51,726 nt of DNA. Source: a virus. Positions 30,265 to 39,993 of the stretch are shown piece after piece; positions within the stretch are counted from its first letter, which is position 1; every line of letters begins with the position of its first letter. Location: positions 1 to 51,726 of the IMG/VR virus record IMGVR_UViG_3300017731_000006; one strand, written 5' to 3'. The notes below the pieces were generated by a model, which was given only the letters and a program-made list of their open reading frames with translations, was not told the origin of the DNA and did not search any database. Both the position numbers and the translations under genes were made by a program.

Positions 30265-33200
30265 ATGGCAGGAATAAGAGCAGATATTGATCTAAGTGTT
30301 AACACTCAGGGTGTTAAGCGTAGCCTGGATCGTGCCACTAATGAAATCAACAAGGTTGTTAATAAAATTAGTGGTAAGAATGTAGGGTTCAGTGTTAACG
30401 AAAAAAGCTTTACGCAGCCACTTGGTAGAATCAACGCGTCTGCCAACGAGTTTACGAAATCTTTAGAGGCTTCAAATGCTCGTGTTATAGCTTTTGGTGC
30501 ATCGGTTGCAATCCTTGACGGGATAAGCAATGCTTTCAAAAGTTTGGTTACAGAGGCTGTAGCATTCGAGAAAACCCTTGCTGATATTAATGCGGTACTA
30601 AGCTTATCAAACTCTCAGATAAGATCCTTTGGGGAGGGACTGTTTGATGCGGCAAGGAACACTGCCCAAGGGTTTAATATTGCGGCGGAAGCTGCGCTAG
30701 AGTTTTCCAGGCAAGGTTTATCTACAGAGGAAGTCATAAAGCGAACTAATGATGCTTTAATACTTACCAGGTTAACGAGCCTGAAGGCTGCGGATGCTGT
30801 AGCTGGATTAACGGCAGCGGTTAATGCTTTTGGGGATGCCGGATTGACTACGACTGATATTATTGATAAATTATCAGCGGTAGATGTTAACTTCGCAGTT
30901 AGTTCTGAGGATTTAATTAATGCTTTGCAGCGTGCGGGAGCCGTTGCAATTGATGCTGGTGTCGAGTTTGATAGCCTTGTTGGTATTGTTGCGGCGCTTC
31001 AACAAACTACAGCTAGAGGTGGCGCGGTTATTGGTAATAGTTTAAAAACAATTTTCACGAGAATACAAAGGCCGGAGGCTTTAAATCAATTAGAGCAAAT
31101 GGGAATAGTTGTAAGAGACTTGAGTGGAGCAATTTTACCTGCAGATAAAGTTTTGCTTAATATGTCTAAGACTTTCGATAGTTTAACCCAATCCCAGCAA
31201 TCTAATGTGGTTCAGTTTTCAGCAGGAATATTTCAAGCCAATGTGTTTAGGGCGGCATTAAAAGACCTATCAAAAGAGAATAGCTTACATACTCAAGCCA
31301 CTAAAATATCTGCAGATGCAGCCGGAGAAGCTGCCAGGAAAAATGAATTATTAAACAAGACGGTTTCTGCATTAGCGAGTCAAGCCGGCACGAACCTTCA
31401 AGAATTAGCAGCGACTATAGGGCAACTAGCTATCGGCCCACAAATGGCAGATGCCCTTGAGTTTGTAAACGAAAGAATCGAAGAAATACGAGGAGCCCTA
31501 GGAGGAGGAGAAGAAGAAGGTAGCACTTTTGGTAAAGGATTAGTTAGGGGCATTGGAAATGTCATATCGGGCCCTGCGGCAATCGCATTTGGAGCTATAT
31601 TCATCAAGCTATTCATGAATATCGCCAAGTTCGCTTCTAATTCAATGAAGGATGTTCTTGGTGTTGTCAGCCAAAAAGATAGAATAAAACAGATGGAAGA
31701 TTCTATTGTGGATGCATTATCTAGGAACCATAATATTCAGCAATCTTTAAACAATTTAGAGGGAGATCGATTAGCTCAAGAAAAATTCATGCTGGGTATT
31801 ATAGAGGCTCAAACAGATGCCATGGAACAGCAAAGAAGGATCGCTCAATCTTTAGCTGGACCCTTGGTCGCAAAAGGAGTATCCCCGGACCTTGGGGCAT
31901 CAGGAGGGCTGGTTCCAGAAGCATCAAGGAGGAAAGAAAGAAAAGGGGCCGCTATGGGTGGATATGGTGCTGGACCTATTGACTCAATGCGGGTACAGGG
32001 AGTGGGGGATGTAGTCTATAATAAAGCTGAAACAGTAAAACAATTTCCAGGAATGAAGCAACCTGCAATTATGCCTCCTGAGAATAGTAGGGCTGGATCG
32101 GTATACCAAAAAGCATTTCAAGGAAAGCATGGGTTTGATCCATACGCAAGCGACGGATTCGTGCCTAATTTCGCAACAGCTATGGGTAAAAATTTGGTTA
32201 TGGATAAGTCCAAACTTACATTGTTTGGCGGATCTATGGATATTGCACGAGCAACTGGGGTCAATTATAAAGAAATAGAGAAATTATTTGCTAGTAGGCA
32301 ACCGGTAAAAATGTCCGCAAGCCTAAAAGATATCATTATGTCTTCAGATGGTGGAAAGCAAAAGATATCAGGTAAGGAGACATTATTTGAAGCATTCAGT
32401 GCATTATCCGGCGCGGGTATTGATTCAATTGAAAGAACGTTTAATGTAAGACCTCCGATTCCAGGGGGCAAGGGTAAGGGTAAGTTAAGTCGGGATCAAT
32501 TTGCAGAAAGAAAATCTCTTAATTTATTAAATAAAGAAGTTGGCGGGAATCAATTAACATACGATCCAAAAACAAAAAAAGGAGTACAGAATTATCCTGT
32601 AGATATTATTGGTCCTGGTGGGGCTCATGAGGTAAAGAGCGGAAAATTAAGTGCGGCAAACATAATATCAAAAAGTTTAAGAATGGCTTCTGATCGCGAA
32701 TTAAGCGGTTGGATGTCTGCAAATAAAATAAGTGGTGGAAAGGGGTTAAAGGGAAAAAATTTGAGCGGAGCCCAAAAACTCGCAGGTAAGATGGGGATCA
32801 AGGGTTCAGGCAAGGGTGGAGAATTTTCTGAATCTGATGCGGATATGTGGGGCATGAGTGAAGGGTTTGTTCCGAATTTCAAAAAAGACTGGAATTCTCT
32901 TTACAATGATTTAATCAAAAAGTATGAAGCAGGCCAAATTAAAACGCCAAAAAATATATACAAAGATGTTTTTGGTATGTCAGGCCCATCTTTTTTAAAT
33001 TACCTCAAAGAGCAAACAAGGACTCAAACCGTAAAGGGAAAAAAATATAATACCCGGCAATCAGGAATGAGGAAAGCGCTAGGTGATAAAAAATTTAATA
33101 ATGCTAAAAAAATATATAATGAAGTTAAAGACCGAACCGGTCACTTAAGTGATGTCAGAATAAAAGGAGACTTATTTGAGGAAGTTTTCTCTATGTTAGC

Positions 33201-36200
33201 TGGTCAGCCATTTAAGAAAGGCACAGACGCTTTAGATTTTTCCGAAGCTCGAGGTAGGAGAATTAGGGTGCCTCGTGAGCTCAGAAAAAAAATAGGACTG
33301 CAAGACTCAATTATTTACGGAGATACAGAATCTGGAACAGGGCATGGCGCCAAATTAATGAGAACTAAAGTTCTTAGAGAGTTAGCTGATCAAGGGAAAC
33401 TTGGTCAGATTTTGAGTCAATCAGGGAAAGTCGAACTGCCTGGTAGCCGATTTGTAGATATTATAGCCGAAGGGGCAGATGCTAGACCAAAGAAGAACTT
33501 AACTACTACTCTTGGTGATATAAGATCTAAATCAAAACCATTAACAAAACAGGCGATTGATCAATCTATAAAAAGCAAAAAAGAATTAAATAAAAAAATA
33601 AGCTATGATTATCATGTGGATGATATTGATTTAAATAAATTAACCTTTCAAGACATAAATAAATATCTATCTAAGCAGGATGCTGATTTAATAAAAAGGA
33701 AGACCGGAAAGTTTTCGGATATACAATCTAAATTTAACAATCAAGGCTTTGTGCCAAACTTTCATTACTGGCAAAAATTTCTCAAATGGTCTAAAGGTCC
33801 AAATGGCTGGGGCCTTCGGGGAGATGATTTTACTTTAACGGATTTTGCTAATTATTTGCAAAACCATACGGACACCAAACCACAAGAGATTGCAAAAATA
33901 AATAAACAAACTCAAGGGTTTAAAGCAAGGGCAAATAAAGACCTAAAGGGTCTTGGCGGCCCATCTATGGGAAGGGAGGGTGCTAAACATTATGCATCAA
34001 AAGCTGCGATTCAAGACAGAAAAGGCACGATTGATTTAAATGGTATTTTTATTAAAAACCTTAAAGACAAAGTCGAGAGGTATAATAGCGGTAGAAGTTT
34101 AGGTTCCTTTAGTGATGCATCAAGCGGCCTCGTTCCCAACTTTGCAGATATAGTTCCTTTTGATAATGCTGTACCTTTTAAGAAGAAAACAATCAAGTCA
34201 AAAAACTTGATGCATCAAGAATACTTAAAGGAATTTGCAGGGGGTGAAACTCAATTCAGGCCCGGGCAAACTATGCTTCAATTTTTGTCTAAATTTTATG
34301 ACAGAAAAACCTTGCAGGATTTAAAAAAATATCCAGAAGATTATAGAATATTATCTGGCGGTTTTGTTCCTAATTTTGCAGACCCATTAGCAGAAGCGGT
34401 GGAGCGAGAAAAGGCCGCCGGAATTCCAGCGAGCAATATAAAAATTGAACAAAGTAATCAATTAAAAGGGCCCGGAAACCCAATGGGTCTTGCTGTTACT
34501 AATACAAGAGATGAGCCTGCTGGGGTTGGCCAGGGGATCAGGCGGGCAAAAAGCATGGGAATCGATCCTAAGAGCCATGGTGCGGCCGGAGGATTTATGC
34601 CTAACTTTGTAGTTGGTGGTGTGGCTGGAGGACCGGCGGGTCAAAAGTTTAAAGATTTTGAAAATCAAGTAGAATCGACCACTAATTCTTTAAAGGATAA
34701 TGAAGAAGGGGTGGATAAGCATACCACTTCAAATATGGAGGGACTGCAGAGGCTGTTTTACCTTCAATCAAGCATTAGTATGGCTAGTGGGTTCCTTCAG
34801 GAATTTGCAGAGACAGGCGGAGAGACGACCAAAACAATGGCTGAACTTGGATTAGGGGTTAGCAATGTTGTGTCCACCATGATCGCTACTAAAGAATTTG
34901 CAAGCCAACTCGCAGAGATGGGAGGGGTCGAGAAAGGCAAAGAAGTTGGTCTTGGAGGCTTGCTTGGTAAAGTTACTAGGGGTGCTGGGGGAGCAGGAAA
35001 AGGCAAGGGATTAGGTTTAGATAAAATCGCTAAGACGATAGGTGGTATTGCAAAATTCGGCAAAGGCTTATTGAGGCTTGCTCCTGCGGTTGGCCAATTA
35101 ATTACTGGTTTTAGTGTGCTAAACGAAGTCTTGAAATTTGCTGGTATAGATATATTTGATCTTTTTAAGGATAATGCAGATAAAGCCGCAGATAAATTAG
35201 AAAAGCTCTCTGAATCTGCAGAAAAAACCCAATCAGCCCTTGATGAGGCGAACGGTTTATCAGCGACAAAAGATAAAATATCTAAACTAGAGATTATTGG
35301 GTCGGGCAGAACACTAAAGCAAGAAAAGTCATTAATGAGCCTGAGGATCAAAGAGATTAAGCAACAAACTAGTTTGCAATCTAAGCTTAGTCAAGTAGAT
35401 ACCGCTCATTTAAAAAACAAGGATTTAATAAATGAGATTAACAGTGCTAAGTCTGGCGAAATCAAAGGAACCGAAGTATTAGTTCGGGTGCTAGAGAAAG
35501 TAGCCAAACAAGAAGCGGTTCAAGCAGCTTTTGCTACAGCTATCCAAGATTTCGGGAAGAAAACGGGAGATGAGTTTGGTTTTATTGATACATTTGGGGA
35601 AGGAGACGCTCCCAGCAGTGACTTAAAAAAACAGTTAAATGTATTAGCAAATACAATTGCAGCGATAACTGTCGGCCTTAGCCCCGAGAAAAAAGGACAA
35701 ATCAAGGAAAATCTAGCAGCAGGGAATGTTCGAGGAATTGATGGATTGGAGTCTCTCGACCTAGAAACCGCAGAAAAGAAACAATTTTTCATCAATGCAT
35801 TACAAAGACAAATAGAAGTATCTGAAAGAGAATTTGAGGGCGATAAAAAAATACAACAAGCTAAAGCCGGAGGATTAAGTGAATATGTTAAAATAGTAGC
35901 TAACTATAAAAAACAAACAGAACAAATAGCACATCAAAATAATTTAGATAATATCATTAGCGCTTCTAAAAGGAAAATTAATAGTAGTTTAATTGACTTA
36001 CAAAGTGAGTATCAAATGATTAGCAAGTCTACTGCTATACAAAATAAAACAGCTTTAGAATCAGCGGCAATAACTGAAAAACTTGAGTCAAGTAAATTAA
36101 AAGCAAATAATGAAGCATTAAATGGGCTAGAAACTCTTCGCAAAGAATATATGAGTGTCTCTAAAATTGCTTCACGCTTTAACAGTGACGCTAAAGATGC

Positions 36201-39200
36201 CCAGGCTGGCGTGGCTGAATTTAAGCAAGCAATTACGACTGGCCTTAAACCCCAAAAGATTGCAGAGATTGGAGATATTTTAGGCAATCAAACGCCGCAA
36301 CAAATTCAGAAAATTAATTCATTTTTTGGAGAGCTCGGTGAAGAAATAAAAGATTTAAGTGATAATCAAGAGATTGTCAATAAGTTAACAGAAAAATATG
36401 GAGCTACTCAAGATGCCACTTTAAGGCAGGCAGTAATTTTATTGATGCACAAGATGAAATTAACAACCATAGAGCAAGAACATATAGAGTTGGTTGCAAA
36501 AAATAATGATATATTAAAAAGATCAAACAAAACAGCAGAAACAAATGCTAAAGTAGCAAGAGCTGGATTAGAAAGCGAAAAGGCTTTAAATTTAATAAAA
36601 CAAAAAACAGTCGAAGGTGCTAGGGAATTAGCTATGATTTCTGCCGAGCAAAAGAACCCCGCAGAATCCATGCTTGAAAACTTACAGGGCGAAGTTGACA
36701 CTCTGGCTGTCATTAATCATTTTAGAAAAGATAGCCTTAAAAAGATCATGGAGAGCGGCGCCCTTGATGACAAAGCCTATGAACAACAAATAGATAAAAA
36801 CCGCACAGATGCAGAGTCTGCTGTATTGTCCCTTAAGCAATTACAAGTTCAAGAAAATATACTTCGGGATACCGATGAATTTAAAATTATTCAAATAGCT
36901 AAGATACAAAGTGAAGTTCTTGGGGCTAGTGCAGCTGCCAAAGATGCAGCATTCAGGAATGAATATTTAAGTTATAACGAAACTAGAGAGTCTTTGGTTC
37001 AGTCGCAAATAAGCGAAGAAACTACTACCCTCGAAACAACCGCAAGAAATAATCTTACTAAATTAAAATTATTAGCAGGATCTGAAGAGTTAAGAAAACA
37101 AGTAGACTTACAGATTCAAGAAGAAATAACTTCAGCTCAATCATCCGCCTTAATTAATAGCGAGAAAGCATTAATATTAAGTGCAATGGGTAAACAAGGA
37201 GAATTACTGCGCCAAGCAAATGAATTGCAAGAATCTTCTAATAAATTAATCGGGTTAGAGAATGCGATAAGAAAAGCTGCGGTAAGCGAGCAAGAGTTAA
37301 GGTTAAGTGTTGGTGCAGATATAGCGACAGAAAGGGCCACTGGAATTAGAGGAACAAGAGAAGCCGGCATGAGGGCAACGATAACTGGTAGCCCAGAAGA
37401 TGCTCTTGCATTTGCTCAGTCCCTCAAAGAAACTAATAAATTATTAGGAGAAGGATCTCGGGCTTTTGATACATTGCGGGTGAAAATTGCAGAGATGGAT
37501 GTAGCCGCCAAAAATCTTGGATCTGATTTAGTTGACATAGGACTAGATCAAACTAGGAGCGGCATGAAGCAACTCTTTAAAGATATTGGAAGCGGTGCAA
37601 AAAGTGCAAAGGAAGCATGGTCTGACTTTGGTTTAGGATTGGCAGATGTTTTGCTTGACCGCATGATGGAGCACAATATCGATCAGATTATTAAAAATTT
37701 AACTTTTGCATTTACTGGAGAGAATGCACTTTCTGAGGCCGAGAAAATAGCTGGATCCAATAATCATTTAATTGATGCGAATACTCAGCTGATCAGCTCG
37801 CTTGATGCACTAAGAATGTCCGTAGAGGACCAAAAAAGAATAGTTGGGGAGCAGGCTGCAAGTAGGGCTGATATTGGAGTGACAAGGGATGGACCTAACC
37901 CCAATGAAGTTCCATTTGCACGGCCAGACCAACAGAGAGGAGAAAAATTAGCGATACAGGCTAAAACTGATCTTGCTAAAGCTAGAGCTAAAGAAATAGA
38001 AGAAGCTAAAGCCGCTCAGTTAGCTGAGGATGCAGCCAGAAATCCTAGAAGACCCAATATATATAAATCTGAAGAATACTCAGATCAAAGCTTAAAGCAA
38101 AAGAGTCATGTCAAACCCGAAGGTATAGTATTTAAAAGCCGAGAAAGACCTTCAGGCGGTACTGTCACAACACAAAGAATTAATGAAGCTCAAGCACAGG
38201 CTATACAGCAAGAAATAGCTAGGCTTGAGGCAATTGATTTAGATCCAAACAAAAGTTTAACAAATGAAACTAGACAACACCTTCAGGATTTAAAGTCAAA
38301 ACTTGCCGAGACTAATACTAATGTACAAAATTTTAATTTCCAATATCGGGAAGCGGTAGAAAACTCTAGACAAATTAATGCAGACCTCAATAGTCTGAAA
38401 ACGTCTATTAGTTTATCTACCAGGAATGGCCAAATTAATATTCCTCAATTTCCAAGTTTTGGCAACCAGTCCAAAAGACCAAGACAGGATTTCTTCGGCG
38501 GCAAAATACAAAAATTTGCAAAAGGTGGATTTGTTGAGGGCGAGCCCGGGGTTGATAAAGTACCAGCCATGCTCACTGCAGGAGAATTTGTTGTACCTAA
38601 AAAGGCAGCAAAGGCATTAAAAGATGGCGGCATATTGCAACACTTTGAGGAGGGTGGTGTTGCTCAAAGAGTGAAGGCCGGAGCGACCGGATTAGCCCAG
38701 GGATTTGCGATGCAAGAAGCAGCGAGATATGTTGCCAAGAAAATGCAAGACAAGGATGCCCACAAAGACAAGCCACCTGAATTTGATATGAACAAGTTTA
38801 AGAATTTGAACTTGGATTCTACACTTTCAATTTCAAGAGGAGACCCTAGATCAAGTGGGAAGCTTCTAGCTAAAGATCCAGTTATGGAAGAGTATCGGGG
38901 GCATTTATTAGATGTAGCTTCATATCGTGCGGCGCAGAAAAATAAAGATGTCAGTAAAAGAATGTCGAAAATTGGATCGATTGTAGGAACCGTGGCAAGT
39001 TTTGCGATTAGTCAATTAACTTCCTTGGCTGCAAAGCCACTTAATGCACTTATAGAAAAGGGTAAAAATGTAGCTCTTGGCCATAGTGGGATAGGTAAGC
39101 ACTCTGAGGCATTTAAGGCCGCAAGAAAAGCAAACCTAAATGTTAATTATTCAGAAGTATCCAAAAGTATTGAATCTGGCAGGGCATTGTCAAACGAGGG

Positions 39201-39993
39201 GTCCTCTTGGATGAGTGTGCCAAATCCAGACGGAACAGAAGGCTGGGAAAAATTATCCGAAACACCTAAGTATCCGCATTACAAGACACCGAAAATTAAT
39301 TATACTGGAATAGATAGGGGTCAGCGAGATATACTTACGGGCAAGCCATTAGAAGTATTTTCGGGTGGAGAAATTCCAGCCATGTTGACTGCAGGAGAAT
39401 CTTTTATACCAGCACCAATTGCGAAGCGCATAGGTTATGACAATTTAAATAAAATGAATCGCACTGGATCAATCCCCATCATTGATGGACCGGGAGGTGT
39501 AGATAATGTGGGTCCAGTTGGACTAAGCGAAGGAGATTTTATCATAAGAAGAAGTTCTACAGATAAGTTACTTCGAGACAACCCAAACATGATGAAGTTT
39601 GCAATGCAAAATCCAGACGGATTTCGCAAGGCAGAAAAAGGATACTATAAGGGCGGCATAGTTGGTACAGCAAGCTCTCCTAGTTCTTCCATTTCTACCC
39701 CACAGACAACATCAGGATCAAAGCCTGCTCCTGTAGTAGAGAATAGGATAAGCTCTCTATTAGAAGGAACACAAGCAAACCAAACAGAAACTGCTGCGAC
39801 AAATCAAAATACAGAAGTAACAAACAATATAAATGTCAATGTAACAATTGACAAATCCGGAAATGAAAAGGTTTCCACCGAAGGGGCACAAGGAACATAC
39901 GAGCAAGAGCAACAACTTGCCATGAAGATAAAGACAAAGGTACTCGAAGTTATTCGAGAGGAGAAGCGAATAGGTGGAGAGCTTAGCGGATGA
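30265..39993 (+). CDS. Tape measure protein with variable modules and GFVPNF repeats, 3242 aa
   Basis: Sets tail length and is ejected into the host cell. N-terminal about 40-330 is the TP901-type tape measure core (FEKTLADINAVLSLSNSQI, AALEFSRQGLSTEEVIKRT, LINALQRAGAVAIDAG, GNSLKTIFTRIQRPEAL). A hydrophobic segment lies near 433-455 and another near 1593-1635. Between 631 and 1448 six GFVPNF-type motifs separate modules; two modules look like PD-(D/E)XK nuclease folds (D780 with E789-V-K791; D1065 with D1085-I-R-S-K1089). A long charged helical part (about 1640-2640) follows. The C-terminus has GGFVEGEPGVDKVPAMLTAG (from 2754) and GGEIPAMLTAGES (from 3034), tape measure hallmarks. At about 0.15 nm per residue the tail would be near 490 nm. 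Confidence 0.88.
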   Translation: MAGIRADIDLSVNTQGVKRSLDRATNEINKVVNKISGKNVGFSVNEKSFTQPLGRINASANEFTKSLEASNARVIAFGASVAILDGISNAFKSLVTEAVAFEKTLADINAVLSLSNSQIRSFGEGLFDAARNTAQGFNIAAEAALEFSRQGLSTEEVIKRTNDALILTRLTSLKAADAVAGLTAAVNAFGDAGLTTTDIIDKLSAVDVNFAVSSEDLINALQRAGAVAIDAGVEFDSLVGIVAALQQTTARGGAVIGNSLKTIFTRIQRPEALNQLEQMGIVVRDLSGAILPADKVLLNMSKTFDSLTQSQQSNVVQFSAGIFQANVFRAALKDLSKENSLHTQATKISADAAGEAARKNELLNKTVSALASQAGTNLQELAATIGQLAIGPQMADALEFVNERIEEIRGALGGGEEEGSTFGKGLVRGIGNVISGPAAIAFGAIFIKLFMNIAKFASNSMKDVLGVVSQKDRIKQMEDSIVDALSRNHNIQQSLNNLEGDRLAQEKFMLGIIEAQTDAMEQQRRIAQSLAGPLVAKGVSPDLGASGGLVPEASRRKERKGAAMGGYGAGPIDSMRVQGVGDVVYNKAETVKQFPGMKQPAIMPPENSRAGSVYQKAFQGKHGFDPYASDGFVPNFATAMGKNLVMDKSKLTLFGGSMDIARATGVNYKEIEKLFASRQPVKMSASLKDIIMSSDGGKQKISGKETLFEAFSALSGAGIDSIERTFNVRPPIPGGKGKGKLSRDQFAERKSLNLLNKEVGGNQLTYDPKTKKGVQNYPVDIIGPGGAHEVKSGKLSAANIISKSLRMASDRELSGWMSANKISGGKGLKGKNLSGAQKLAGKMGIKGSGKGGEFSESDADMWGMSEGFVPNFKKDWNSLYNDLIKKYEAGQIKTPKNIYKDVFGMSGPSFLNYLKEQTRTQTVKGKKYNTRQSGMRKALGDKKFNNAKKIYNEVKDRTGHLSDVRIKGDLFEEVFSMLAGQPFKKGTDALDFSEARGRRIRVPRELRKKIGLQDSIIYGDTESGTGHGAKLMRTKVLRELADQGKLGQILSQSGKVELPGSRFVDIIAEGADARPKKNLTTTLGDIRSKSKPLTKQAIDQSIKSKKELNKKISYDYHVDDIDLNKLTFQDINKYLSKQDADLIKRKTGKFSDIQSKFNNQGFVPNFHYWQKFLKWSKGPNGWGLRGDDFTLTDFANYLQNHTDTKPQEIAKINKQTQGFKARANKDLKGLGGPSMGREGAKHYASKAAIQDRKGTIDLNGIFIKNLKDKVERYNSGRSLGSFSDASSGLVPNFADIVPFDNAVPFKKKTIKSKNLMHQEYLKEFAGGETQFRPGQTMLQFLSKFYDRKTLQDLKKYPEDYRILSGGFVPNFADPLAEAVEREKAAGIPASNIKIEQSNQLKGPGNPMGLAVTNTRDEPAGVGQGIRRAKSMGIDPKSHGAAGGFMPNFVVGGVAGGPAGQKFKDFENQVESTTNSLKDNEEGVDKHTTSNMEGLQRLFYLQSSISMASGFLQEFAETGGETTKTMAELGLGVSNVVSTMIATKEFASQLAEMGGVEKGKEVGLGGLLGKVTRGAGGAGKGKGLGLDKIAKTIGGIAKFGKGLLRLAPAVGQLITGFSVLNEVLKFAGIDIFDLFKDNADKAADKLEKLSESAEKTQSALDEANGLSATKDKISKLEIIGSGRTLKQEKSLMSLRIKEIKQQTSLQSKLSQVDTAHLKNKDLINEINSAKSGEIKGTEVLVRVLEKVAKQEAVQAAFATAIQDFGKKTGDEFGFIDTFGEGDAPSSDLKKQLNVLANTIAAITVGLSPEKKGQIKENLAAGNVRGIDGLESLDLETAEKKQFFINALQRQIEVSEREFEGDKKIQQAKAGGLSEYVKIVANYKKQTEQIAHQNNLDNIISASKRKINSSLIDLQSEYQMISKSTAIQNKTALESAAITEKLESSKLKANNEALNGLETLRKEYMSVSKIASRFNSDAKDAQAGVAEFKQAITTGLKPQKIAEIGDILGNQTPQQIQKINSFFGELGEEIKDLSDNQEIVNKLTEKYGATQDATLRQAVILLMHKMKLTTIEQEHIELVAKNNDILKRSNKTAETNAKVARAGLESEKALNLIKQKTVEGARELAMISAEQKNPAESMLENLQGEVDTLAVINHFRKDSLKKIMESGALDDKAYEQQIDKNRTDAESAVLSLKQLQVQENILRDTDEFKIIQIAKIQSEVLGASAAAKDAAFRNEYLSYNETRESLVQSQISEETTTLETTARNNLTKLKLLAGSEELRKQVDLQIQEEITSAQSSALINSEKALILSAMGKQGELLRQANELQESSNKLIGLENAIRKAAVSEQELRLSVGADIATERATGIRGTREAGMRATITGSPEDALAFAQSLKETNKLLGEGSRAFDTLRVKIAEMDVAAKNLGSDLVDIGLDQTRSGMKQLFKDIGSGAKSAKEAWSDFGLGLADVLLDRMMEHNIDQIIKNLTFAFTGENALSEAEKIAGSNNHLIDANTQLISSLDALRMSVEDQKRIVGEQAASRADIGVTRDGPNPNEVPFARPDQQRGEKLAIQAKTDLAKARAKEIEEAKAAQLAEDAARNPRRPNIYKSEEYSDQSLKQKSHVKPEGIVFKSRERPSGGTVTTQRINEAQAQAIQQEIARLEAIDLDPNKSLTNETRQHLQDLKSKLAETNTNVQNFNFQYREAVENSRQINADLNSLKTSISLSTRNGQINIPQFPSFGNQSKRPRQDFFGGKIQKFAKGGFVEGEPGVDKVPAMLTAGEFVVPKKAAKALKDGGILQHFEEGGVAQRVKAGATGLAQGFAMQEAARYVAKKMQDKDAHKDKPPEFDMNKFKNLNLDSTLSISRGDPRSSGKLLAKDPVMEEYRGHLLDVASYRAAQKNKDVSKRMSKIGSIVGTVASFAISQLTSLAAKPLNALIEKGKNVALGHSGIGKHSEAFKAARKANLNVNYSEVSKSIESGRALSNEGSSWMSVPNPDGTEGWEKLSETPKYPHYKTPKINYTGIDRGQRDILTGKPLEVFSGGEIPAMLTAGESFIPAPIAKRIGYDNLNKMNRTGSIPIIDGPGGVDNVGPVGLSEGDFIIRRSSTDKLLRDNPNMMKFAMQNPDGFRKAEKGYYKGGIVGTASSPSSSISTPQTTSGSKPAPVVENRISSLLEGTQANQTETAATNQNTEVTNNINVNVTIDKSGNEKVSTEGAQGTYEQEQQLAMKIKTKVLEVIREEKRIGGELSG
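32155..34608 (+). repeat. Six GFVPNF motifs in the tape measure gene
   Basis: Residue positions: GFVPNF 631-636, GFVPNF 867-872, GFVPNF 1161-1166, GLVPNF 1288-1293, GFVPNF 1366-1371, GFMPNF 1443-1448; a degenerate GLVPEA occurs at 548-553. Codons differ between copies (for example GGATTCGTGCCTAATTTC and GGCTTTGTGCCAAACTTT), so the peptide and not the DNA is conserved. The spans between copies are 230, 288, 121, 72 and 71 residues and are unrelated to each other by eye. Confidence 0.85.

Noticed and set aside
31567-31635. Hydrophobic segment of the tape measure as a separate holin
   Set aside because: It is in frame inside the tape measure with no start signals; hydrophobic spans are normal in tape measure proteins.
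34797-35351. Minus-strand 184-codon frame inside the tape measure gene
   Set aside because: Pro/Ser/Ala-rich shadow of a Gly/Lys/Leu-rich region on the coding strand; no promoter or ribosome binding site.
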